DNA from: Thermoleophilia bacterium
GTDB taxonomy: Bacteria > Actinomycetota > Thermoleophilia > Solirubrobacterales > 70-9
Direction: 5' to 3'
NCBI GenBank assembly: GCA_016650125.1
Contig: JAENWT010000012.1
Span: 1-64,000 of the forward strand
DNA: 64,000 nucleotides
The notes beneath the pieces are model-generated. The model saw nothing but the letters and a program-made list of their open reading frames with translations, was not told where the DNA came from and made no database searches. Every line of letters begins with the position of its first letter. The first letter of the stretch is position 1. Made by a program: the position numbers and the translations under genes. Shown here piece by piece: positions 40,385-48,269 of this stretch.

Positions 40385-41841
40385 CGGCCTCCACCGGCCC
40401 GCTCGAGCAGAAACGACCGGGCAACGTCCCGGTCGTCAAAGGGGATCTTCCGCCCGTTCTCGAATTCCTGGCCCTGCTCGTGGCCCTTGCCCGCGATCAC
40501 GATCGTGTCGCCGGCTTCGGCCATGGAAACGGCCAGCGCGATCGCGGCGCTGCGATCGAGTTCGACCCGGACCGATTCGAGATCGGTGATGCCGTCGAGC
40601 ACGTCTTCGACGATCGCGGCCGGGTCTTCGGACCGCGGATTGTCCGAGGTGATGATCGCGACATCAGCCAGCTCGGCCGCGGCCTGCCCCATGAGCGGCC
40701 GCTTGGCGCGGTCGCGGTCGCCACCGGCGCCGACGATTGCCAGCAAACGGCCGCTGGTCAGGTCGCGGGCCGCGCGCAGCGCGTTCTCCACCGAATCCGG
40801 CGTGTGTGCGTAGTCGACCAGCACGGCGAAGTCCTGGCCCTCGTCGATCGGCTCGAAGCGTCCCGGCACACGCTTCGCCCCGGCCAGTGCGGCGACGGCT
40901 TCGTCCGGCTCGACCCCGAGGTTGATCGCGGCGGCCAGCGCGGCCAGCGCGTTGGCGACGTTGAAACGGCCCGGCAGGCCGGTGCTCACGATCAGGTCGC
41001 CGTGTTCGGACTCGACCAGGAACTTCGCCCCGGAAGCGTCGAATTCGACTTCGGAAGCCGTGTAGTCGGCGGCGGTGCCTTCGGCCGAATAGGTGATGGT
41101 CTCGAACTCGGAGGCCAGTCGCTGGCCATAGGAATCATCGATGTTGACCACGGCAGCTCCGGGTTCGGTGGCGAAGAGCAGTCGCTTGGCCGCGAAATAG
41201 TCCTCCATGTCCTCGTGGAAGTCGAGGTGGTCCTGGGTCAAGTTGGTGAAGACGGCGACGTCGAAGTCGATCGAGTCGGCGCGGTGCATGACCATCGCGT
41301 GGGAGGAGACCTCGATCACGCAGGCCTCGTCACCGGCATCGGCCATACGGCGAAAGGCCGCCTGGAGGTCCAGGGCTTCAGGCGTGGTGCGCTCGACCGA
41401 TTCCTCCTCCCCGCCGACAAGCTGCTTGACGGTCCCCATCAGGCCCGAGTGGATGCCGGCGTACTCGAGGATGTCGTGGAGCAGGAAGGCCGTGGTCGTC
41501 TTGCCGTTGGTCCCGGTGATTCCCGCGACCCGTAGCTCGGCAGTCGGGAAGTCGTAGAACGTGGCCGCGACCGGTGCCATCGCGGCCCGGGAATCGGGCA
41601 CGATCACCTCAGTCACTCCGAGGCCGAGCGGCCTTTCGCAGACCAGCGCCGCGGCGCCGGCTTCGACGGCGGACGGGGCGAAGTCGTGACCGTCGGCGGT
41701 GAGCCCGCGCACGCAGAAGAAAAGCGCTCCAGGAGCCACTTTCCGGTTATCGAAAGCCAAAGAGGTGATCTCCGTGCCGGGATCACCATTGAGTTCGGAC
41801 GATTCGAGGCCCGGGAGGATTTGGTCCAACCGCATGGCCAT
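40381..41841 (-). CDS. murE: UDP-N-acetylmuramoyl-tripeptide synthetase (mDAP-adding type)
   Basis: 486 aa. Adds the third residue to the peptide stem. Domain order is that of MurE: substrate domain (SLAFDNRKVAPGALFFCVRG), P-loop GITGTNGKTTTAFLLHDILEY near residue 110, EVSSHAM, FTNLTQDHLDFHEDMEDYFAAK, and VDYAHTPDSVENAL. The substrate-selecting motif is DNPRSEDP near residue 405; DNPR is typical of enzymes using meso-diaminopimelate rather than lysine. ATG 41841 (or ATG 41835). Stands 12 nt after ftsI. Confidence 0.96.
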   Translation of the reverse strand: MAMRLDQILPGLESSELNGDPGTEITSLAFDNRKVAPGALFFCVRGLTADGHDFAPSAVEAGAAALVCERPLGLGVTEVIVPDSRAAMAPVAATFYDFPTAELRVAGITGTNGKTTTAFLLHDILEYAGIHSGLMGTVKQLVGGEEESVERTTPEALDLQAAFRRMADAGDEACVIEVSSHAMVMHRADSIDFDVAVFTNLTQDHLDFHEDMEDYFAAKRLLFATEPGAAVVNIDDSYGQRLASEFETITYSAEGTAADYTASEVEFDASGAKFLVESEHGDLIVSTGLPGRFNVANALAALAAAINLGVEPDEAVAALAGAKRVPGRFEPIDEGQDFAVLVDYAHTPDSVENALRAARDLTSGRLLAIVGAGGDRDRAKRPLMGQAAAELADVAIITSDNPRSEDPAAIVEDVLDGITDLESVRVELDRSAAIALAVSMAEAGDTIVIAGKGHEQGQEFENGRKIPFDDRDVARSFLLERAGGGR

Positions 41842-41853
41842 GATGTTAGATGC

Positions 41854-43506
41854 CTACTCGGTGGGCACGCCGAGGTAGGGCAACGTGAAGGAGGCGAGTT
41901 CGCCGAACGCGGGCGCGGCGACCTCGCCACCGGTGTGCGGGCCCTCGGGTTCGTTGACCACCACCGAAACGGCGATCGCCGGGTTGTCGGCCGGGGCGAT
42001 ACCCATGAAAGAAGCGACGTAGCGGCTGTCGGAATAGCCGCCGTCGGTGGCGATCTGGGCGGTGCCTGTCTTGCCCGCGAGCGTGTAGCCCGGAACCGAC
42101 ACTTCGGATGCCGTCCCGCCGGGTGCCAGTACGCCTTTCAGCATGTCCCGCACTTCCGTCGCCACTTCCGGTGAAACGATCTGGTGCCCGGGATCGATCG
42201 GCGTCTTGACGCCACCGATCGACTTGATCAGTTTCGGCTGGCGCAGGACACCGCCGTTGGCCAGCGCGCCGTAGGCGGCCACCATCTGGATCGGGGTCAC
42301 CGCGAGGCCCTGACCCATCGGCACGTTGCCGATGGTCGAGCCGGACCAGTCCTTGTAGGGCAGCACGATTCCCTGCTCCTCGCCCGGGTATTCGATTCCG
42401 GTCGGCTCGCCGAAGCCGAACTTGCCGATCCACTTGCTGAGTTTCCGGCCGCCCATCTCCAGGCCGATCGTCACCGCGCCGACGTTCGAAGACTGGGCCA
42501 GGATGTCGCCGACGCTCAGGGTCACGGTCCCGCGGGCATGCGACTCCTCGATCGTGCGGTCGTAGACCTGGATCGAGGGCGCGAGTGTGAAGCTGCTTTC
42601 CGGAGTGACCGTGCCGGTCTCGAGGGCAGACGCGATCGTGATCGCCTTGAAGGTCGAGCCCGGTTCGTAGGTGTAGGAAGTGCCGATGTTGAGCAGCGAA
42701 TCGCTGGAGGCGTCTTCGAGGTGGTCGAGGTCGACCGGCGGCCAGTTGGCCATGGCCAGGACCTGGGAAGTGCGGGTGTCCATCACAACGGCCGAGGCGT
42801 TGACCGGCGAGTAGGTATCGCCGACCTCGGCGAGGACACGTTCGGCTTCGGCCTGGATCGAGGCGTCGAGGGTCAATTCGACCGGCTTGCCGTCGCTGGA
42901 GTCGCCCAGGTGGTCGAGCCGGATCGGATCGCCGAGCGCGTCCTTGACGATGCGCCGCTTGCCGTTGATCCCCTTGAGGGTGCTGTCCTCGGCTGCCTCG
43001 AGCCCGCTCAGTCCGTCGCCTTCTTCGTTGACAGCGCCGATCACCTGCGACGCGAGGTCACCCTGAGGCCGGGTGCGGATCGTGTCCGGGTGCTGGCCGA
43101 TTCCTTCGAGGCCCAGCTTCTCGACTCTGCCGGCGTGAGCGAGGTCAACTTTCTTCGCGACGTACGAGAAACCGCCCGGCTGGGTGATCGCCTCGTAGAC
43201 GTCGTCCTGGTTCGCGTCCAGGGCCTTGGCCACCGCTTCAGATTCGGCGTTCGGATCCTTGATCTGGTACGGCGTGGCGTAGATGCTCGCGCCCGGTTCC
43301 GAGCCGGCGAGCTGCCGGCCGTTGCGATCGAGGATCGCGCCCCTCAGGCCGGGCACTTCGATGATGTCCTGCTGCTGGCCCACCGCCTGAGATGCGTACG
43401 ACGAGCCCTGTATCCCCTGGAGGTAGAAAGCCCGGACCATGATCCCCATGAGCATGAGAAGGCAAAAGAAGAACAGCAGTCCGACGCGTTTCTCCAGGCG
43501 CGGCAT
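41854..43506 (-). CDS. ftsI: Penicillin-binding protein, FtsI/PBP2-type transpeptidase
   Basis: 550 aa. Class B PBP for septal cross-linking. One N-terminal membrane helix (VGLLFFFCLLMLMGIMVRAFYLQ), the PBP dimerisation domain (RGAILDRNGRQLAGSEPG, LASQVIGAVNEEGDGLSGLE), then the transpeptidase domain with all three motifs: SxxK in EPGSTFKAI near residue 285, SSN in AQSSNVG, and KTGTA in LAGKTGTAQI near residue 478. ATG 43506 overlaps the ftsL stop (TGATG). No PASTA domains. Confidence 0.96.
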   Translation of the reverse strand: MPRLEKRVGLLFFFCLLMLMGIMVRAFYLQGIQGSSYASQAVGQQQDIIEVPGLRGAILDRNGRQLAGSEPGASIYATPYQIKDPNAESEAVAKALDANQDDVYEAITQPGGFSYVAKKVDLAHAGRVEKLGLEGIGQHPDTIRTRPQGDLASQVIGAVNEEGDGLSGLEAAEDSTLKGINGKRRIVKDALGDPIRLDHLGDSSDGKPVELTLDASIQAEAERVLAEVGDTYSPVNASAVVMDTRTSQVLAMANWPPVDLDHLEDASSDSLLNIGTSYTYEPGSTFKAITIASALETGTVTPESSFTLAPSIQVYDRTIEESHARGTVTLSVGDILAQSSNVGAVTIGLEMGGRKLSKWIGKFGFGEPTGIEYPGEEQGIVLPYKDWSGSTIGNVPMGQGLAVTPIQMVAAYGALANGGVLRQPKLIKSIGGVKTPIDPGHQIVSPEVATEVRDMLKGVLAPGGTASEVSVPGYTLAGKTGTAQIATDGGYSDSRYVASFMGIAPADNPAIAVSVVVNEPEGPHTGGEVAAPAFGELASFTLPYLGVPTE

Positions 43507-44006
43507 CAGCCGCCTTCTGCCGCCAGCCGCTGGGCTGCCGCCGCGATGTCACCGGGCTTGAAGTGGAGGTAGCGCAGTTCCTGGGGATCCGGAACGGCCA
43601 TGCCGGCGGCCACGGCCGTGTCGTGGACCCGCGGCATCGAAAGCACTTCGGTCTCGGTCGACTTGAGGATCGCGTTCCGCCGCTCGAGTGACTGGATCTG
43701 GGCATCGACCTTGCTCGACGACGCCCCGTAGCTGACGGTCATGACGTTGATCGAGACCAGACCGGTCAAGAGGACTCCGATCACCGCGATCCAGACACGC
43801 GAGCGCGAGATGCCGACGACCGGACGGGTCTCGGGAAGGTGGGTGACGGCGTGGGCCGTGCGGCCGACCAGCCGGCGGCCGCCATGGCGCTGTCGCCTCT
43901 GGGGTGAGGGTCGGCGTGCCGGCGTGCTCCTGGGGCGCCGCCTGCCTGGTGCCGGCAGGACCGCGGGCAGGGCCGAAGCCGACATCTGACGGGCGGACGC
44001 TGCCAT
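43506..44006 (-). CDS. ftsL: FtsL-like division protein
   Basis: 166 aa. Long basic, Pro/Arg-rich cytoplasmic tail (about 68 residues), one membrane helix (VWIAVIGVLLTGLVSINVMTVSYG), then a periplasmic coiled-coil segment (SSKVDAQIQSLERRNAILKSTETEVLSMPRVHDTAVAAGM). Size, topology and place between rsmH and ftsI identify it as FtsL, although sequence conservation in this family is low. Overlaps both neighbours with TGATG joints. Confidence 0.85.
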   Translation of the reverse strand: MAASARQMSASALPAVLPAPGRRRPRSTPARRPSPQRRQRHGGRRLVGRTAHAVTHLPETRPVVGISRSRVWIAVIGVLLTGLVSINVMTVSYGASSSKVDAQIQSLERRNAILKSTETEVLSMPRVHDTAVAAGMAVPDPQELRYLHFKPGDIAAAAQRLAAEGG

Positions 44007-44956
44007 CAGACGGCCGGCCTCTCGGCAAGCTTGAGGGCACCCCGCAGCCGCGCGGAGCGCGAACGGGGGTTGGCTTCGAGCTCGGATTCTTCGGCAGTGA
44101 TCGAGCGACGGGTCAGAAGCTTGGCTTCAGGTTCGTGGCCACAGATGCAGATCGGCAGGTCCGGCGGGCAGATGCAGCCAACCGCGAGGCCGGCGAAGAA
44201 CTGCTTGACCCGCCGGTCCTCGAGCGAATGGAAGGAGATCGCGGCCATGCGGCCGCCGACGTCAAGGGTGTCCCAGGCGATCGGCAGCGCCGCGTCGATC
44301 GCGTCGAGCTCGCCGTTGACCGCGACCCGCAGGGCCTGGAAACTGCGGCGTGCCGGATGACCGCTGCCGAAGCGCGCGGCCGTGGGCATGCCGGCCTTGA
44401 TCGCGTCGACCAGGTCGGAAGTCGTGTTCAGCGGGCGGCGGCGGACGATCTCACGGCTGATGGGGCCGGCGTACCGCTCTTCGCCGTAGATCTGGAGGAC
44501 CTGCTTGATCCGGCTTTCGGGCCACTCGTTGAGGATCTCGCCGGCGGTCAACTCCTGCCTCGGATCCATTCGCATGTCGAGGGCGGCTTCGTGGGAGTAG
44601 GAGAAACCGCGTTCGGCGGCGTCCACCTGAAGTGAAGACATACCAAGATCCATATACAGCCCGGCCGCCCGAATACCTTCATTTTGCAGGTCTTTAAGCG
44701 CTTGGCTGAACTCGACGGGCAGGAAGCGGGTATGGCATGAAGCGGTCGATTCGAATTCCTGGAACCGGGCCCGGGCGACCGGATCACGGTCGATCGCGAT
44801 CAACGTGCCTTCGGAGCCGATCATCTCCCCCACCAGCCGGGCGTGGCCGCCGGCGCCGAAGGTGCAGTCGACCACGGTGTCACCGGGCTGCGGGCCGATC
44901 AGGTCGACCAGTTCCTGGGCAAGGACGGGGATGTGATCCTCGGGCGAGTGGCTCAT
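44006..44956 (-). CDS. rsmH: 16S rRNA (cytosine-1402 N4)-methyltransferase
   Basis: 316 aa. SAM-dependent methylation of 16S rRNA C1402. Signatures: HIPVLAQELVDLIGPQPGDTVVDCTFGAGGHARLVGE with the SAM-binding glycine loop, GLYMDLGMSSLQVDAAERGFSY, ILNEWPE, FQALRVAVNGELDAIDAALP, and SFHSLEDRRVKQFF. The CICPPDLPICICGHEP block is a family feature. ATG 44956 is preceded by GGGAGC at about 7 nt; the longer open frame upstream overlaps mraZ in another frame and lacks homology. Confidence 0.96.
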   Translation of the reverse strand: MSHSPEDHIPVLAQELVDLIGPQPGDTVVDCTFGAGGHARLVGEMIGSEGTLIAIDRDPVARARFQEFESTASCHTRFLPVEFSQALKDLQNEGIRAAGLYMDLGMSSLQVDAAERGFSYSHEAALDMRMDPRQELTAGEILNEWPESRIKQVLQIYGEERYAGPISREIVRRRPLNTTSDLVDAIKAGMPTAARFGSGHPARRSFQALRVAVNGELDAIDAALPIAWDTLDVGGRMAAISFHSLEDRRVKQFFAGLAVGCICPPDLPICICGHEPEAKLLTRRSITAEESELEANPRSRSARLRGALKLAERPAV

Positions 44957-44994
44957 GTGCTGCTCCCAGGACCGGTGAGCGCGCTCGGCGGCGC

Positions 44995-45432
44995 TCACTC
45001 CGGTGCTCCTGACAGTCCTTCGGCAATTTCGGCGAAGGAACCCTTGAGTCGCTCGTCTTCCTTCTTCCAGGCTTCTGCGTTCCAGATCTCGACGTAGTCC
45101 CCGGCGCCGATCACGGCGCATTCGCCCTCGAGGCCGGCGTCCTTGATCAGATTCTTCGGGATGCGAACGCGGCCGGCGGAATCGAGCTCGCCTTCCTCGG
45201 CGCTCGAGTTGAAGACGCGGCGCAGGTCGCGGGCTGTCGCACCGAACGGGCTGTGCGTCTTGATGTAGTCGTCCTCGATCTCCTGGAAGGCCTGGTCGGT
45301 CATCATCCAGAGGCAGGCATCCGGTCCCTTTGAGAGAACCACACCTTCAGCGAGCCCTTCGCGGAACTTGGACGGCACGGTGAGGCGGTCCTTCGAATCG
45401 AGGCTGTGTTCGTGCTGGCCTCTGAACGCCAC
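44995..45432 (-). CDS. mraZ: MraZ transcriptional regulator
   Basis: 145 aa from GTG 45432. Two SpoVT/AbrB-like halves: FRGQHEHSLDSKDRLTVPSKFRE (residues 2-24) and FNSSAEEGELDSAGRVRIPKNLIKDAGL (about 73-100), each with the D-x-x-G/K-R hallmark. Forms ring-shaped oligomers and represses the dcw operon in other bacteria. GTG 45432 has AAGGA 8 nt before it; a TTG at 45450 would add six residues not found in the family. First gene of the dcw cluster; matching binding boxes lie upstream. Confidence 0.94.
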   Translation of the reverse strand: MAFRGQHEHSLDSKDRLTVPSKFREGLAEGVVLSKGPDACLWMMTDQAFQEIEDDYIKTHSPFGATARDLRRVFNSSAEEGELDSAGRVRIPKNLIKDAGLEGECAVIGAGDYVEIWNAEAWKKEDERLKGSFAEIAEGLSGAPE

Positions 45433-45488
45433 CGCTCCTGTCCTTTCCAAGTTGAGTCGAGTTGATGTATTGCCGGAAGAAAAGAGTT

Positions 45489-45531
45489 GGACCGAGGTGA
45501 TGAAGTGGGAGGAACCTCATCACCCCGGTCC
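45489..45531 (-). promoter_or_regulatory. Hairpin with T-rich tail in the mraZ leader (possible attenuator)
   Basis: GGACCGAGGTGATGA (45489-45503) pairs with 45517-45531 over 15 positions with one G-U/A-C difference. Read on the minus strand it is followed by AACTCTTTTCTTCC, as in an intrinsic terminator, yet it lies 57-100 nt before the mraZ start and not at a gene end. It may control how much transcript reaches the dcw operon. Confidence 0.5.
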
Positions 45532-45558
45532 TTGGCTTCAACTCGATTTGAAACTTAC

Positions 45559-45593
45559 CCCACTTTCTCCCACTTTGCAACACGATGTCCCAC
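45559..45593 (-). promoter_or_regulatory. MraZ-box cluster upstream of mraZ
   Basis: On the minus strand GTGGG occurs at 45563-45559, 45573-45569 and 45593-45589, that is at 10-bp and 20-bp steps on one helix face; the middle part reads AAAGTGGGAGAAAGTGGGG. Tandem TGGG repeats with 5-nt gaps are the known MraZ operator. Supports autoregulation of the dcw cluster. Confidence 0.8.
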
Positions 45594-45686
45594 AGCGCCG
45601 ATATTTCCTGGCGCCAGGGTCATGTGCTACCGGTTGAGTGCGCGCCGTCACATCCAGCAACCATGCGTATTTGGCTCCCTGTATAC

Positions 45687-45700
45687 GAACATACGTCCGT
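45687..45700. promoter_or_regulatory. LexA-like (SOS box) palindrome
   Basis: CGAACATACGTCCG differs from the Gram-positive/actinobacterial SOS consensus CGAACNNNNGTTCG at one base. It overlaps a second palindrome, CATACGTCCGTATG (45691-45704). It lies 57 nt before the gene at 45758 and between plausible -35/-10 elements for leftward transcription towards mraZ (TATACA at 45687-45682). Confidence 0.45.
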
Positions 45701-45744
45701 ATGGGCAAATGACCCACCGCAATTCGGCGTGCAGGAATCGGTTG

Positions 45745-45750
45745 TAGATT
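45745..45750 (+). promoter_or_regulatory. Possible -10 box of a leaderless promoter
   Basis: TAGATT (TAnnnT) ends 7 nt before the ATG at 45758, and no Shine-Dalgarno sequence is present between them. This spacing is the usual one for leaderless transcripts in Actinobacteria. Confidence 0.45.
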
Positions 45751-45757
45751 CCACCGC

Positions 45758-46594
45758 ATGTCCGAGATAACTCACGCCAACCAAGTCCGCGGTGCCGAGT
45801 TCAAGCGCCTCATGAAGAAACCCCTCGTCTGGATCCTGATTCTGGGGTTAACCGTGGCCGCGGGGGCGATCTTCGGGATCATGGCCGCTCCCGCCGCGGG
45901 GGCAGCGGCCGCCGCAATCGTGTTGGTACTCGGAGTCGGGATCGCCTTTGGCGTCGCGGACCACAACGCCGAACAGGCCTTCTACGCTGCCTACGCCGAG
46001 TCGAGGGGGCTTACCCGGAGCGAAACCCAGCTGGGTGCCTTGACTCCGCTCCTGGGCAAGGGCGACAGCCGGAAGACCGACGTGATGTTCACCGGCAACC
46101 TCGAACCGGGTCTCGAGGGATCACTCGCCCTCTTCACCTACACGATCGAGAGCCGCGACTCGGACGGCGACCGGACCGAGACCGACTACCCCTTCACACT
46201 CGTCCTGTTCAACCTCCCCGACACCGCTGCACACCTGCCGGAGCTGCTGGTCCAGAACCAGTCCGGTTTCAAGTCCTGGGAAGGACTCGAAGACAAGTTC
46301 CGCGGCGACCACGAGCGGGTCACCCTCGAGTCCGAGGCGATGCGTGATCGCTACGAGATCTTCGTCCAGAAGCAGCAGGACCCGGTCTGGGTCCGCCGCC
46401 TCTTCTCCCCCTCTTTCATCGTGTGGCTGACCGACTCACCGCCGAAGAAGTTCGCTTTCGAACTGGTCGCCGGCACCCTGGTCACCTACGTGCCCAAGCA
46501 CCGCGACAGCGCCGAAGGCCTCGACGAGATGATCACGCTCGGCAGCGCCGTCGCCAAGCGCCTGGCAGAAGAAGCCGCAGAGACCAGCAGCTAG
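45758..46594 (+). CDS. Membrane protein of unknown function
   Basis: 278 aa. A short cytoplasmic start (SEITHANQVRGAEFKRLMKK), two neighbouring hydrophobic helices (about residues 24-40 and 45-66, Ala/Val-rich), then a soluble domain of about 210 residues with ADHNAEQAFYAAYAESRGL right after the helices and mixed alpha/beta pattern (YPFTLVLFNLP, FIVWLTDSPPKKFAFEL). Resembles in layout the uncharacterised two-helix membrane proteins with a cytosolic domain; no family was recognised with confidence. A LexA-like palindrome and a leaderless -10 lie upstream. Its TAG stop shares the CTAG tetranucleotide with the tadC stop on the other strand. Confidence 0.75.
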   Translation: MSEITHANQVRGAEFKRLMKKPLVWILILGLTVAAGAIFGIMAAPAAGAAAAAIVLVLGVGIAFGVADHNAEQAFYAAYAESRGLTRSETQLGALTPLLGKGDSRKTDVMFTGNLEPGLEGSLALFTYTIESRDSDGDRTETDYPFTLVLFNLPDTAAHLPELLVQNQSGFKSWEGLEDKFRGDHERVTLESEAMRDRYEIFVQKQQDPVWVRRLFSPSFIVWLTDSPPKKFAFELVAGTLVTYVPKHRDSAEGLDEMITLGSAVAKRLAEEAAETSS

Positions 46595-47415
46595 ACCAGG
46601 CCGGCGCTGAAGATCGCGTCGCTGTTGGCCACGAGGCCCGCGACTATCAGCATCAGGACCGACGGCACCAGGACCAGCGCGATCACCAGCTGGATCTTCG
46701 GGGCCGCCCGTGCGGCTTCCTCTTCGATCGCGCGACGCTGGTCCTGGCGCAGGCCCGCCGACTGGCGGCGCAGCTGGTCGGCGAGCGGTGATCCGAGCTT
46801 CCTCGAGCGTTCGAGGCTGGCGGTGAGGGAAGCGATCTCCTTGCCGGCGATCCGGTACCTCAGTCCGTCCAGGGCCAGCCGCTGGCCCGTGCCCCAGGCC
46901 ATGTCCTGGCCGGCTCTTGCCAGCTCGCCGGCCAGCGGTCCGCGCCCAGACACCGACAGCTCGCTCAGGCTGGCGCCGAGGCTGCGACCGGTCGCGACCG
47001 ACACCGAAAGCAGGTCGAGCGCGTCGGGCAGGGCGGTGACCATTCGGCGGTGCCGTTGCCGGGCCGCGCGCTCAAGCATGAGGTCCGGGCCGAAGAAGCC
47101 GCCGAGGCCCGCGGCTATGACGACCGGCGGACCCAGCCGTGGCGGCAGCAGCGAGACCATCGTGAGGCCCGTCATTACGCCGGCCGCGGCTGCGAAGGCC
47201 TTCGCCAGGAGAACTGAGCGTAGGTTGACCGTTTCCCGGCCGGCTCGCCGGAGGCGATCCGGAAGTCCCAGGTTCTTTGCCGCCGCAGGAATCGTTCCGG
47301 CCCGCGAGGTTTCATGCTCGGACGTAGGACCCGCCATGGAACGCAGAAGGTCCCGGCCCGCCGCGATCAGAAGGCCGCCGGCCAGCAGGCTCACGATGAG
47401 CGCGGTCGCGGTCAC
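46591..47415 (-). CDS. tadC: TadC-like type II secretion/pilus membrane protein
   Basis: 274 aa. T2SSF fold: N-terminal helix (ALIVSLLAGGLLIAAG), a helix pair near residues 70-110, the cytosolic domain with RMVTALPDALDLLSVSVATGRSLGASLSEL, and a C-terminal helix (IQLVIALVLVPSVLMLIVAGLVA). The RR-x-x-x-ALPDALDLLSV block is typical of TadB/TadC. GTG 47415 overlaps the tadB stop (GTGA); a much longer open frame covers this and part of tadB in another frame but is not the gene. Inner-membrane platform for Flp-type pilus assembly. Confidence 0.88.
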   Translation of the reverse strand: MTATALIVSLLAGGLLIAAGRDLLRSMAGPTSEHETSRAGTIPAAAKNLGLPDRLRRAGRETVNLRSVLLAKAFAAAAGVMTGLTMVSLLPPRLGPPVVIAAGLGGFFGPDLMLERAARQRHRRMVTALPDALDLLSVSVATGRSLGASLSELSVSGRGPLAGELARAGQDMAWGTGQRLALDGLRYRIAGKEIASLTASLERSRKLGSPLADQLRRQSAGLRQDQRRAIEEEAARAAPKIQLVIALVLVPSVLMLIVAGLVANSDAIFSAGLV

Positions 47416-48269
47416 GACTCCCCGACCTGGGCCAGCTTCGAGATTGCCAGAAAGCCCGCCGCCTGGAGCGCGGCCGAGAGCGAAAGCAGGACCAATGCGG
47501 GCCGGGAACCGAAGAGCGAGCCGATGAACCCGTGGCTGATCAACTCGGTGAAGAGTGCCGCCCCGACCGGCATCGCGACCACCAGGTATCCGGTGAACCT
47601 CGCCTGAGCGGTCGCCGAGCGTGCGTCTTCGGCCACCCGATCGCGCTCCGCGGCTCCGTCGGCGAACCGCCGGAGCAGAGCAGCGAGATCGCCGCCGGCT
47701 GTCCGCTGGCTGATCAGGGCGGTGGCGAAAGCGTCGACCCGTTGCGACGCGAACCGCTCGGCCAGGGCCTGAACGGCAACGCTGGTCGAATGGCCGAGGT
47801 CGAGGGCGTGGCGCAGATTCGCAAACTCGGTCGCCGCCGGACCTTCGAGCGAAGTAGCCGCAGTAGCCAAGGCCCCACGGGGGGAATGTCCTGCCGAAAG
47901 GCTGTCCGCAATCGCGCGAGCTACATCCGGTAGCGCACGCTCGACCGCCCGGCGATATCTGCCACGGCTGCGCTTGACCATGTAGAGCGCGACCAGCGGC
48001 CCAAGGGCAGCGAGAACCAGTGCCAGGGTGGGGCTGCCGAGGTACCAGCCGGCGCCGATTGCGAAGAGGCCACCGAGCAGGGCCAGCCGCGCCCGCTCCT
48101 TCGTCGTCGGCAGATATCCCTCCCCCTTGACCCGGCGCAGTGGTTCGACCGTCATCCGGATCCACCCCGGCAGGGCCGGGCTGACGACGACCAGCTCGCG
48201 CAGAGCAAGGGCGACCAGACAACCGGCAACAGCGCCGAGCAGCAGTGGCACCGGTCCGATCCCGCTCAC
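47412..48269 (-). CDS. tadB: TadB-like type II secretion/pilus membrane protein
   Basis: 285 aa. Second T2SSF-type protein: two N-terminal helices, YRRAVERALPDVARAIADSLSAGHSPRGALATAA, then two C-terminal helices (GYLVVAMPVGAALFTELI, LVLLSLSAALQAAGFLAI). Forms the inner-membrane platform with TadC above the TadA ATPase. GTG 48269 overlaps the tadA stop (GTGA). Confidence 0.88.
   Translation of the reverse strand: MSGIGPVPLLLGAVAGCLVALALRELVVVSPALPGWIRMTVEPLRRVKGEGYLPTTKERARLALLGGLFAIGAGWYLGSPTLALVLAALGPLVALYMVKRSRGRYRRAVERALPDVARAIADSLSAGHSPRGALATAATSLEGPAATEFANLRHALDLGHSTSVAVQALAERFASQRVDAFATALISQRTAGGDLAALLRRFADGAAERDRVAEDARSATAQARFTGYLVVAMPVGAALFTELISHGFIGSLFGSRPALVLLSLSAALQAAGFLAISKLAQVGES

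Noticed and set aside
46591-48222. A 543-codon minus-strand frame over tadC and part of tadB
   Set aside because: Its first half is an out-of-frame reading of tadB; the real tadC starts at GTG 47415 with a GTGA overlap.
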